Shown: one piece after another, positions 36,011-44,995 of the stretch
Numbering within the stretch: the first letter of the stretch is position 1
How the letters are laid out: each line of letters opens with the position of its first letter
DNA from: Vicinamibacteraceae bacterium
GTDB lineage: Bacteria > Acidobacteriota > Vicinamibacteria > Marinacidobacterales > Marinacidobacteraceae
DNA length: 48,740 nucleotides
Direction: 5' to 3'
NCBI GenBank assembly: GCA_012271265.1
Contig: JAAXGQ010000079.1
Span: 1-48,740 of the forward strand
Made by a program: the position numbers and the translations under genes
The notes under the pieces: generated by a model
The model's input: only the letters and a program-made list of their open reading frames with translations
What the model was told of the DNA's origin: nothing
The model's database searches: none

Positions 36011-37077
36011 GCGGATTCCGTTACTCCCGAAATGAGCGGACCGACCGTGGGGTCCGCCGAACTCCAATCCTGCGCCGACGGTTCCGAACCCAGCGTCATC
36101 CGACTGCGGGCGACAAGCCCGCGGTCACTGTCCGTCACATGGATGGCCGCACGAAGAACAGACTCTCCCATTGTCACCCACCGCAGCCCCTCCACGACGG
36201 CCTTCGGAATGGTCTGCATCAGAACCTGGACCGCTGTCCCCAATGCGTCGTCGCCGGGCCCAGACCCCAACCAAGGGTCGGACAGCTCCTCACGGAGGAA
36301 TCCCGTCAGCTTCAGATGCGCCACAAAATCGGAAACCCCAACGGCGGTGTTTCCTCCGGCGACCGGCCCAGACAGACCGAAGCCACAGCAGGCCAACGCG
36401 TGGACCCACAGGGGACCGAACGGCGGCACCGCGGCCTCGATCTCAAGAAGTCTGGAAATCTGAAATCGCGGCACGGCGGCCACGACGAGATCTACGTGCC
36501 GTAACGTGGCCGGATTCGTCAAGGCGCCAAATCGTGCGGGGAGCCGAAGGCGCCTCACAAGAACCTCAAGCGTAGGATCGTCCGCGTGCAAATATGGGAC
36601 GAGCGCGCCGTCCAGCCTGCTCCGCTCCCGCTCCAGAAGGACGACGTCAGAGAGGTGAAGTCGGTAGCGTGCCAGGGATTCAAGCGCTATACAGAGCGGA
36701 GCGCCAGATCCGAGAACAGCCACCCGGACTGTGCCGCGGGAACGAAAGCCGTCTCGCAGAGGAGCGACGGAGCCGGCCCGCACGAGCAGTTCACGGTCGA
36801 TCAGGGGCGCGACTAAACGGTCGAACGCAGGTTGGCCCAATCTTGACCGCCACGGGGCGAGGTCAACGATGCGGGACTTACGGAATTCGCCAAGGAGATC
36901 GCTCAGTGCGGCGTCCGGTGTGTCGTCCCCGACCACAACCGACAACCTAGGCATGACCCCCCAGTCCAGAACGTATTCGCGCGGGTGCGTCCGGTAGATG
37001 ACGACACCCGGCCGCAGCAAGAAGCGCTCGCTCTGCTTCCGCATTTCAATCCAGGACGCCGAATGACCGTGCTCCAC
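36007..37077 (-). CDS. E1-like/RRE protein, TOMM leader-peptide binding partner of YcaO
   Basis: In TOMM pathways an E1/ThiF-like protein with an RRE wing binds the precursor leader and presents it to YcaO. The 356 residues begin with an RRE-like segment (SERFLLRPGVVIYRTHPREY then VLDWG, about residues 16-100), and continue with a Rossmann-type stretch VRVAVLGSGAPLCIALESLA and VDLVVAAVPRFQISRLLEIE, PLWVHALACCGFGLSGPVAG and FVAHLKLTGFLREELSDPWL. Zn-binding CxxC pairs of active E1 enzymes are not seen, as expected for the non-adenylating partner. The start is GTG 37077 (or ATG 37044). It overlaps YcaO by 4 bp. Confidence 0.82.
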   Translation of the reverse strand: MEHGHSASWIEMRKQSERFLLRPGVVIYRTHPREYVLDWGVMPRLSVVVGDDTPDAALSDLLGEFRKSRIVDLAPWRSRLGQPAFDRLVAPLIDRELLVRAGSVAPLRDGFRSRGTVRVAVLGSGAPLCIALESLARYRLHLSDVVLLERERSRLDGALVPYLHADDPTLEVLVRRLRLPARFGALTNPATLRHVDLVVAAVPRFQISRLLEIEAAVPPFGPLWVHALACCGFGLSGPVAGGNTAVGVSDFVAHLKLTGFLREELSDPWLGSGPGDDALGTAVQVLMQTIPKAVVEGLRWVTMGESVLRAAIHVTDSDRGLVARSRMTLGSEPSAQDWSSADPTVGPLISGVTESA

Positions 37078-37104
37078 ACTCGTCGAGGCGCCAAACGGAC
37101 GGCA

Positions 37105-37851
37105 TCACCGCAAGTCGCGAAGCAACTCGTCCCTGACCCATGCGTAGTCCTCGGGAGCGAGAGCACGTGCACGCCGATAGAACTCCTGGGCCCGCACGCT
37201 GTCACCTTCCCCAAAGAGAGCAAAGCCCAAATGGGCCAGTGCCTCCGCGTGTCCCCACTGGAAAGTGGTGCCATCCCCCGATGCCGCATTTGCGTCGAAA
37301 ATCTGAACAGCCTGGCGCAACCGCGCTCGCCCCTGGTCCTTGTCGCCAAAGGGTCCGGGCGCCATGAGCAGGTTGATCCCCTGGAAATAGAGGGCGTGTG
37401 GGCTCTGCGGATCCAGATCAAGCGCTTGAGCCAAGGTCTCCCCGGCGCGCCGGCCATAGCGCATTCCCGAAACCATTCCCGTGATCCGTGCCTGGTACAC
37501 CTGAGAGAGGATGAGCAAAGCGACGGGGACTCCCGATGCGACGTCCGCTTCCAGGAGAGTCTCCGCTTCGTCCAGGAACGCCTTGCGACGTTCCTCGTTG
37601 CTTCTCCTGGTCTGGCGATCGACACCCTCAAGAGGATGCGTCAGCGCTACCCGCCACAACGCCCACGCACGATCCAAAGGGGGCGCAGGGGGTACGTCTT
37701 CCAGCGCCTCGACAGCCGCAACACCGTCCCGGGCGTAGTAGGCGCTCTCAATCGGCGCGAGATGCTCGAACCCGGCGTGCCCCACGGCCTGGCCAGGCGC
37801 GACGAAAAAGGATGGGAGGGCAAACGAGAGAAAGAGGAACGAAGCGGACAT
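37105..37851 (-). CDS. Exported TPR-repeat protein of the RiPP operon
   Basis: From the ATG at 37851 the 248-residue product begins MSASFLFLSFALPSFFVAPG, a signal peptide, so the protein should be periplasmic. The remainder is helical with tetratricopeptide-like repeats: AYYARDGVAAVEALEDVPPA, LSQVYQARITGMVSGMRYGR, LAQALDLDPQSPHALYFQGI and HLGFALFGEGDSVRAQEFYR followed by RARALAPED. A TTG start at 37920 would add 23 residues but spoil the signal peptide. TPR proteins scaffold other proteins; here a role in export, immunity or maturation outside the cytoplasm is an inference from position only. Confidence 0.78.
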   Translation of the reverse strand: MSASFLFLSFALPSFFVAPGQAVGHAGFEHLAPIESAYYARDGVAAVEALEDVPPAPPLDRAWALWRVALTHPLEGVDRQTRRSNEERRKAFLDEAETLLEADVASGVPVALLILSQVYQARITGMVSGMRYGRRAGETLAQALDLDPQSPHALYFQGINLLMAPGPFGDKDQGRARLRQAVQIFDANAASGDGTTFQWGHAEALAHLGFALFGEGDSVRAQEFYRRARALAPEDYAWVRDELLRDLR

Positions 37852-37975
37852 CAGGCAGCCCGTGGAAGATGAGAGGGGAGCAGCACGGCCCAACGAGAGA
37901 ATTGTCTCGGCGTTGGGCAACCGGGGCTACGAGAACACCGACACAACAAAGATTGCAGCGAGATTCCGCTCACAA

Positions 37976-37995
37976 CGAGCCCCTCAGGCGGCTCG
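37976..37995 (-). terminator. Possible attenuator hairpin between precursor and biosynthetic genes
   Basis: On the minus strand CGAGCC and GGCTCG flank an 8-base loop, 65 bases after the precursor stop. The sequence that follows (TTGTGAG) is only weakly T-rich. RiPP operons often carry a leaky terminator here so that precursor mRNA exceeds enzyme mRNA; the hairpin is seen, the role is inferred. Confidence 0.35.
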
Positions 37996-38060
37996 CCTAG
38001 TCTGGCACCAAGGCAGGCGCGGATGCGGAAGCAAAGGCGCCTGTCCTGGTGGTGTTGGAG

Positions 38061-38195
38061 CTACGCCCAGCAGCCGGCCCAGCACGCGCCCCCCCAGCAG
38101 CCCGCCCAACACGCACCCGCGCCGGCAACGCTGGGTGCGAGCGCGAACGACCCCGCTGTCAGGAAGCCGTAGCCGATCCTCCGATTGCGAACCAT
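38061..38195 (-). CDS. Predicted TOMM precursor peptide with Cys-Trp repeats
   Basis: This 44-codon gene starts at the ATG at 38195, six bases after a consensus AGGAGG, and stops with TAG at 38061. The leader (residues 1-28) begins MVRNRRIGYGFLTAGSFALA and ends in SVAGAGA. The core (29-44) reads CWAGCWGGACWAGCWA, so with Ala28 it is ACWAGCW-GG-ACWAGCW-A. It has four Cys, four Trp and no Ser or Thr. The two heptapeptide copies differ only at two synonymous third positions (TGT/TGC and GCG/GCC), which favours selection on the peptide. It is the first gene before the YcaO, E1-like and dehydrogenase genes, which predict conversion of the Cys residues to thiazoles. The leader also resembles a signal peptide (basic start, Ala/Gly-rich end). 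I know no described peptide with this core. Confidence 0.85.
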   Translation of the reverse strand: MVRNRRIGYGFLTAGSFALAPSVAGAGACWAGCWGGACWAGCWA

Positions 38196-38234
38196 GATTC
38201 TCCTCCTGTTGCACAGAAAGTACACGAAGTGTGG

Positions 38235-38264
38235 ACTGTACGCGACGGGAGCCTATTCTGTCAA
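38235..38264 (-). promoter_or_regulatory. Sigma70-type promoter of the RiPP operon at the IS junction
   Basis: On the minus strand a perfect -35 TTGACA (38264-38259) is followed after 18 bases by TACAGT (38240-38235), four of six matches to TATAAT. Initiation near 38228 would give a leader of about 33 bases ending in AGGAGG at 38202-38207. The TTG of the -35 belongs to the end shared by both IS copies (…ACACGCGGTTG), and the ACA belongs to the flank, so the promoter is a hybrid of IS and host DNA. The hexamers are seen; activity is inferred. Confidence 0.65.
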
Positions 38265-39622
38265 CCGCGTGTACGGGCCCACGACATTTGGCAGTCGGGG
38301 ATGTTGAGTGTGGGTTCGCTGCGAGTTTGGGATGGCGGGGCCAGGGTGGGTTTGGTGCTGGCGCGTGGGGAGAAGGCTGTCGTGGGGAAGACGGGGGACG
38401 GCGCGAGCGGAGAGCTGCGGGAGCGCAGGGTCTGGGGTGGGCCGAGGGGCGGTCCCCGAGTTTTCCCGGGCAAAGACCACCGGGGAGCTGAGGGGATTGG
38501 CAAGGGATCGGGAAGTCGCAGCCTCAGCCAGTCCGGCCGGGGCTGTGTATGGGTCCAGGGGATATAGCAGTCCGGCGCAGCGGCGAGGATGCTTGTTGGT
38601 GGCGCGCGGGGGATCACTGCGGGGCGGCGTGGCGGATCGGGGAGGAAGGAGAGGGGGGCGCGCCCGTGGAGGCTGGCGTGGGGCCGGTCGCGGTTGTACC
38701 AGATGAGCCAGCGGGCGAGCTGGTGGTTGAAGTGGGTGAGGCCGTCGGCGTCGGCGAAGAGCAGGTCGTGATGGAAGGGGATGAACTCGTCCTTGAGGCT
38801 GCGATGGAAGCGTTCGACATGTGCGTTGATCCGGGGACAGCGGGGGTAGGTGTAGAGCCGGCCGATGCGCCGGGATCGGACCAGCTGGCGGAAGCGGCCC
38901 TCGAACTCGGAGCCGTTGTCGGAGAGGACGGCTTCGACGCGAAAGGGGAGCACATCGAGGGCGATGCGGAGGAAATCGGCGGACCAGCGGGAAGAGGCGA
39001 AGGGGGCGGCCACCGCGAAGCCGGTGCGGGTGGCGATGTCCACGGCGGAGAACGCCGAGCGGCGGATGCCGGTGTCGAGGAGGATCATGGTGTCGACGGC
39101 GAGCAGTTCTCCGGGCCGGAGGGGCTTCATTCCCTTGGGCTTGCGGGGTTTGCGGGGGCGCTTCCGGCGCCCGCGGCTGTCGAGCCGCACCGGCGCCGTC
39201 CGCAGGCCGCCGGCGTCAGCGATGAGCCGGCCGATGGTGGCCACCGAGGGGCACTTCAGCCCCCGGGGCTCGCAGAACCGCCGTAGCAGGGGATGGATCT
39301 TGGCTTTCCCCAGGTTGGGGTGCGCCTCCCGGAGGCGGCGGATCTCGGCGGTGATCGGCCCCGGCCAGTTCCTCTTGGGAACCCGGTGGGGCCGCCGCGA
39401 CCTGGGCTCGAGCCCTCCGGGGCCGGCCTGCCGGAAACGGGCCCGCCAGGCGTAGAGGGTGCGCTCGCAGCGCCCAGCGTGAGCGGCCGCAGCGGCCAGC
39501 CCGAACTCTTGCCAGAACCGCAGCGCCTCCAGCCGGCGCCGAGCTTCCTCGCTCATGGCTTCGAACCTCGCTCCCAGGATCGCGACTTGCCGCCAGCGCC
39601 ACGACAGGCCCACGATCCTCAT
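38261..39622 (-). CDS. IS transposase, DDE integrase core (IS481-like)
   Basis: The 453-residue frame has an N-terminal helix-turn-helix (ERTLYAWRARFRQAGPGGLE), a second DNA-binding part (AEIRRLREAHPNLGKAKIHP), and an integrase core with the DDE residues in LLAVDTMILLD, AVLSDNGSEFEG and INAHVERFHRSLKDEF, then ARWLIWYNRDRPHASLHGRA. The frame continues about 100 Pro/Arg-rich residues beyond the core to the IS terminus, and its TGA stop straddles the IS/host junction (GGT-TGA), so the true C-terminus is ill-defined. It appears intact. In the truncated copy at 26984 the same frame runs on into flanking DNA. Confidence 0.85.
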   Translation of the reverse strand: MRIVGLSWRWRQVAILGARFEAMSEEARRRLEALRFWQEFGLAAAAAHAGRCERTLYAWRARFRQAGPGGLEPRSRRPHRVPKRNWPGPITAEIRRLREAHPNLGKAKIHPLLRRFCEPRGLKCPSVATIGRLIADAGGLRTAPVRLDSRGRRKRPRKPRKPKGMKPLRPGELLAVDTMILLDTGIRRSAFSAVDIATRTGFAVAAPFASSRWSADFLRIALDVLPFRVEAVLSDNGSEFEGRFRQLVRSRRIGRLYTYPRCPRINAHVERFHRSLKDEFIPFHHDLLFADADGLTHFNHQLARWLIWYNRDRPHASLHGRAPLSFLPDPPRRPAVIPRAPPTSILAAAPDCYIPWTHTQPRPDWLRLRLPDPLPIPSAPRWSLPGKTRGPPLGPPQTLRSRSSPLAPSPVFPTTAFSPRASTKPTLAPPSQTRSEPTLNIPDCQMSWARTRG

Positions 39623-39660
39623 TCGCCATCCCCCTGCGAATGGTTGCTGAACTCATGCCC
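38262..39660 (-). mobile_element. Insertion sequence with DDE transposase (IS481-like)
   Basis: The left end (CAACCGCGTGTACGGGCCCA) is defined by identity with the remnant at 26984. The right end lies near 39660, between the transposase start and the aspS stop. It carries CATCCCCCTGCGAATG, an imperfect inverted match to the inner part of the left end (CATCCCCGACTGCCAAATG). The element of about 1.4 kb lies roughly 20 bases after the aspS stop and directly upstream of the RiPP promoter. Target-site duplication could not be read with confidence. The family name is inferred from the transposase. Confidence 0.75.
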
Positions 39661-39678
39661 CCCCCGCGTCGGGGCGAC

Positions 39679-41453
<1,775 letters not shown>

Positions 41454-41457
<4 letters not shown>

Positions 41458-41969
41458 CGGGCTTCGGCGAGGTAGCCGTCCTTGAGTTCCACGTAGTTCT
41501 TCGCGGAACGCGCCAGATGCTCGATCTCGGACCCGGTCAGCGGCCGGGCGATCCGGGCCGGTACGCCGCGAACCAGCACCCGGGGAGGAATCCGAAGACC
41601 GGGCGGCACCACGGCTCCCGCCGCCACCATGGATTCCTCGCCCACCGACACCCCGTCCAGAACGACGGATCCCATCCCGACCAGGCAGCGACGGCCGAGC
41701 TTGCAACCGTGCAGGATCGCCTGATGGCCGACGGTGACCTCTTCGGCGACCAGCGTCGGTTCCGCGCCCTGATTGACGTGAACCACCGTGCCGTCCTGCA
41801 GGTTCGACCGGTCCCCGACCCTGATCCGGTTGATGTCGCCTCGAAGAACGGCCTGAAACCAGATCGAAACGTCCTCTCCCAGCACCACGTCACCGATCAC
41901 CGCGGCGCCCGGGGCGACAAACGCCGACGAGGGAACGACCGGGGCGTGGGAACCGTAGGTGAGCAGCAT
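41454..41969 (-). CDS. Gamma-class carbonic anhydrase-like protein
   Basis: This 171-residue left-handed beta-helix protein starts at the ATG at 41969 ([20 protein letters not shown]); the frame upstream of that is low-complexity and antisense to the TonB gene. Hexapeptide repeats run through [20 protein letters not shown]. The three zinc histidines are present: [12 protein letters not shown], and the pair in [14 protein letters not shown]. The family (YrdA/PaaY-like) includes carbonic anhydrases and proteins of unproven activity. It is cotranscribed with aspS by a 4-bp overlap. Confidence 0.9.
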
Positions 41970-42201
41970 CGTGAGCGAAATCCCGGGGGTCGAGCCCCAA
42001 TCCGGAACGCCCGGGGACGCGGGCCTCGGTTCGGCGGACGGTTCAGGCGGCGGGTCCCGCCGCCTGGCGGGAGGCAGACCACCCGCGACTCCCCGGTTCC
42101 GGGGGCCACGGCGCCGCCACGAAACGGGCGCGGAGGCTACCACGATGACGCCGGTGGCTCATGGCTACAATGCTGAAGTGGGTGATTGCCCCCCCTCGAG
42201 C

Positions 42202-43233
42202 ATGTCCGGTCCAGAGTCTTCGGAATCCCCTGCCTCTCGGGGACCCGGGAGGATCTCGTTTCTCGCAGCCCTCCTGGCAGGGGTTGCACTCGGGCGCGCG
42301 CTCGGCGGGCGCCTGATCCTCGGCGTTGTCGTACTGGTCGCAATCGGGCGCGCGCTCCTTGGGCGCCTGATCCGGCCCGAGCCGGAGATCAGCGCGATCA
42401 CCGGCGAGCCCCTGCAGCACCTCCAGGCCGGCGCCGTCGGCCGCAGCGGGCTTGCTTCGGCCCTGTTCCTCCACGGCGGCATCCTGGCGCTGATCCTGCT
42501 TGGGGTGGGGACGGCCGCCGTGCAGAGTGAGGACGGGCCGCTCGACCTTCCCGGGCTTGTCTTTCTGGTCGAGGCAGGACCTGGCGGCGGAGGCGGGGGC
42601 GGAGGCGACGAGTCGGAGGAGGAGCCCGCGGAACTCCAGGCGGAAGGCGAGGATCAGGCTCTTGTCGCCATGCAGACGGCGCCGGATCCGGATGAGCTGG
42701 TCTTCGATCCGGTGGAAGTCCAGAACGAGGAGATGATCGAGGAAGCGATCCAGGCGCCCTTCGCCGCCCAGATGCCCGACCCGGATTCGCTCGCGGGCCT
42801 GATCCGCGACGCGAGCGCGCTGTTCGATCCCCGGCGCGCTGGCAGCGGACGCGACGGAGGCGCCGGAAGCGGCTCGGGTGGCGGGATCGGCGAGGGAGAC
42901 GGCGACGGCCTCGGCGAGGGCTTCGGCGGCGGCTTCGGCGGCGGCGCCTACCGCATCGGCAGCGGAGTCGAGCCGCCCCAACTCCGCCGTCAGGTGACCC
43001 CGGAGTACACCGACGACGCGCTGGCCCGGAAAATCGAAGGCAGTGTCATCCTCGAAGTGGTGATCCTGAAGTCCGGCCGCGTCGGCCCGGCGCGGATCAT
43101 TCGCAGTCTCGACGCCGGTCTTGATGAGCGTGCGATCGCCGCGGTTCGCGAGTGGCGCTTCGCTCCCGGCCGCTTCCGCGGGGAGGCCGTGGATGTCCTC
43201 GCCGAGATCGAGGTGGAGTTCCGCCTGCTCTGA
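42202..43233 (+). CDS. TonB-family energy transducer with glycine-rich linker
   Basis: The 343-residue protein (ATG 42202; an in-frame ATG at 42145 is an alternative) has two or three N-terminal hydrophobic segments, including ISFLAALLAGVALGRALGGR and SALFLHGGILALILLGVGTA. An acidic/Gly-rich linker follows: an eight-Gly run near residue 130 and GEGFGGGFGGGAYRIGSGVE near 245. It ends in a TonB C-terminal domain (QLRRQVTPEYTDDALARKIE then GSVILEVVILKSGRVG and AAVREWRFAPGRFRGEAVDV). TonB proteins usually have Pro-rich spacers; the Gly-rich one is unusual. A receptor partner is not nearby. Confidence 0.85.
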   Translation: MSGPESSESPASRGPGRISFLAALLAGVALGRALGGRLILGVVVLVAIGRALLGRLIRPEPEISAITGEPLQHLQAGAVGRSGLASALFLHGGILALILLGVGTAAVQSEDGPLDLPGLVFLVEAGPGGGGGGGGDESEEEPAELQAEGEDQALVAMQTAPDPDELVFDPVEVQNEEMIEEAIQAPFAAQMPDPDSLAGLIRDASALFDPRRAGSGRDGGAGSGSGGGIGEGDGDGLGEGFGGGFGGGAYRIGSGVEPPQLRRQVTPEYTDDALARKIEGSVILEVVILKSGRVGPARIIRSLDAGLDERAIAAVREWRFAPGRFRGEAVDVLAEIEVEFRLL

Positions 43234-43429
43234 GACGTTCCGCGAGCGGCACGCCTGACCACCCGCTGCGTTTGGGGAGGAGTCGAACCGAAGCCCGTAG
43301 ATCATCCCAGCCGGCCATCCGACGGCCGTTGCGAAACGCGCCGTCCCGAGCCCCCACCGGCTGCGAAACGCCGCGTCTTCGGGACCCTGGATCGGATGGG
43401 CGACGGTGCCCAGGAGGGCCGGGCGCCCG

Positions 43430-43939
43430 TCATTCGTTCTGGAATATGCCCCGATAGGTCGCGTCCGCCGGCTCCGCCAGGCGGAAGAACACGAGCTGGA
43501 GGACGCGGGCGTCCGCGGTCAACTCGAGTCCGGCGGGGTGGTGGACCGTAAGAAGTGAGCCACTCTGGCCCGAGTAGCCGGAGTCCCAGAGAGCGGTCCC
43601 GATCTGCGCTCCACTACGCAGCAGCGAGGAGCGGGTGCGCCCGATGGCGAAGACATCGGCGGGAATGTGGACCGTCTCGTTGTAGCGCACCCAGTACGGG
43701 CCGGGCGGCAGCCGGAAGACCCCGTCGTCCGCAGGAAGCAGGGGCGAGGGGGACGGAATGCGCCGGCCGGAGTTGTCGAAATCCACCCGGCCGGGTCCGT
43801 TCTCCCAACGCCCCACCGCAGCCAGAGTGAGGTCCACCCCGTTCATCTGCAGCTGGACATCGGGATCGACAAGTCCCGAGAGAAGCGGCGGGTCGAGAGC
43901 GAGCCGGCGGCGAAGCTCCTTCCCCGCGATCAGTTCCAC
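43430..43939 (-). CDS. Dcd/dUTPase-family protein
   Basis: These 169 residues start at GTG 43939, 4 bases after the dcd stop (VELIAGKELRRRLALDPPLL). The trimeric dUTPase/Dcd fold is seen in LVDPDVQLQMNGVDLTLAAV, VHIPADVFAIGRTRSSLLRS, TALWDSGYSGQSGSLLTVHH and RVLQLVFFRLAEPADATYRG. The WDSGYSG motif is closer to dUTPases than to dCTP deaminases, so hydrolysis of dUTP is the best guess. Together with dcd it would give the dCTP-dUTP-dUMP route. The frame extends upstream through dcd, but that part is not conserved. Confidence 0.8.
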   Translation of the reverse strand: MELIAGKELRRRLALDPPLLSGLVDPDVQLQMNGVDLTLAAVGRWENGPGRVDFDNSGRRIPSPSPLLPADDGVFRLPPGPYWVRYNETVHIPADVFAIGRTRSSLLRSGAQIGTALWDSGYSGQSGSLLTVHHPAGLELTADARVLQLVFFRLAEPADATYRGIFQNE

Positions 43940-43943
43940 GGAA

Positions 43944-44534
43944 TCAGCTCGATGGCTTCTCCGGCGACCCTCCGGCGAGGATCCGCGGCAGCGTGATCCG
44001 CTGCTGGCCCTGGTACTTGCCCTTCTTGTCGCGGTAGCTCGTCTCGCAGTCCTCGTCGCTCTCGAAGAACAGCACCTGGGCGATTCCTTCGCCGGCATAG
44101 ATGCGACAGGGAAGCGGCGTGGTGTTCGAGATTTCCAGCGTCGCGTTGCCTTCCCACTCGGCGTCGAAACCGGTCACGTTGATGATGATGCCGCACCGCG
44201 CATACGTGGACTTGCCGATGCAGATCCCGTAGACGTTCCTCGGAATGCGGAAGTTCTCGACGGTGTTCGAGAGCGCGAAGGAGTTCGGGGGGATCACGCA
44301 GACATCCCCCTTGTAGTCCACGAAGCTGCGCTCGTCGAAGTGCTTCGGATCCACCACCGTGGTGTAGACGTTGGTGAAGATCTTGAACTCGTTCGAGACC
44401 CGGATGTCGTAGCCGTAGGCGGAAAGACCGTAGGAGATGACCCCGTGGCCCACCTGGTGATCCACGAACGGATCGATCAGTCCGTGTTCTTCTGCCATGC
44501 GCCGGATCCAGCGGTCCGACTTGATGCCGGGCAT
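43944..44534 (-). CDS. dcd: dCTP deaminase
   Basis: Dcd deaminates dCTP to dUTP for thymidylate synthesis. The 196-residue protein has [40 protein letters not shown], the substrate-binding [20 protein letters not shown] followed by FDAEWEG with the catalytic Glu, and [20 protein letters not shown]. This matches the roughly 190-residue Dcd form found in many Proteobacteria and others. It is 5 bases downstream of ndk and 4 bases upstream of a Dcd/dUTPase paralogue, forming a nucleotide-pool operon. Confidence 0.95.
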   Translation of the reverse strand: MPGIKSDRWIRRMAEEHGLIDPFVDHQVGHGVISYGLSAYGYDIRVSNEFKIFTNVYTTVVDPKHFDERSFVDYKGDVCVIPPNSFALSNTVENFRIPRNVYGICIGKSTYARCGIIINVTGFDAEWEGNATLEISNTTPLPCRIYAGEGIAQVLFFESDEDCETSYRDKKGKYQGQQRITLPRILAGGSPEKPSS

Positions 44535-44539
44535 GCGCC

Positions 44540-44950
44540 TCAGGGCAGGTCGACGCCGGGAAAGAAGTAGCCGATCTCGAAGGCCGCCGTTTCCGGAGCG
44601 TCCGAGCCGTGGATCGCGTTCCTTTCGATCGAAGCCGCGTAGGCGGCGCGGATCGTCCCCGCTTCGGCCTGCTCCGGATTCGTGGCTCCCATCAGGCGGC
44701 GAAGGGCGCTGATCGCATCTTCCCGCTCGACCACGGCGGCGATCGCCGGGCCCGAAGACATGAAGTCGGTCAGGCTGCCGAAGAAGGGGCGCTCCCGGTG
44801 AACGGCATAGAACCCTTCCGCTTCCTGCTTCGTGAGCCGGATCAGCCGCAGTGCGACGAATCGGAACCCCTCTGCCTCCAGACGGGCCAGGATGGCTCCG
44901 GCCTTCCCCGCCGCAACCGCGTCCGGCTTCACAATCGTCAATGTGCGCAA
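44540..44950 (-). CDS. ndk: Nucleoside diphosphate kinase
   Basis: Ndk equilibrates nucleoside di- and triphosphates through a phosphohistidine. The 136-residue chain has [58 protein letters not shown] and the active-site [20 protein letters not shown]. The start is TTG at 44950, supported by AGGAG about seven bases upstream and by the conserved first residues; no ATG or GTG is available before the first strand. It lies between sucD and dcd. Confidence 0.96.
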   Translation of the reverse strand: MRTLTIVKPDAVAAGKAGAILARLEAEGFRFVALRLIRLTKQEAEGFYAVHRERPFFGSLTDFMSSGPAIAAVVEREDAISALRRLMGATNPEQAEAGTIRAAYAASIERNAIHGSDAPETAAFEIGYFFPGVDLP

Positions 44951-44995
44951 CGGGAATCTCCTGGTCTCTCGAGTCGGACCACGGGGCGGCTTCGC

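Noticed and set aside
37984-38214. A 76-codon frame overlapping the precursor gene, with LGGLLGG repeats
   Set aside because: It lacks a ribosome binding site. Its repeats are the CW codons read in another frame, and the precursor frame has AGGAGG, an ATG and synonymous-only divergence.
43270-43300. tRNA-like T-arm (minus strand GGTTCGACTCC)
   Set aside because: The flanking stem does not pair, and no matching acceptor, D-arm or anticodon arm can be folded at the right distance.
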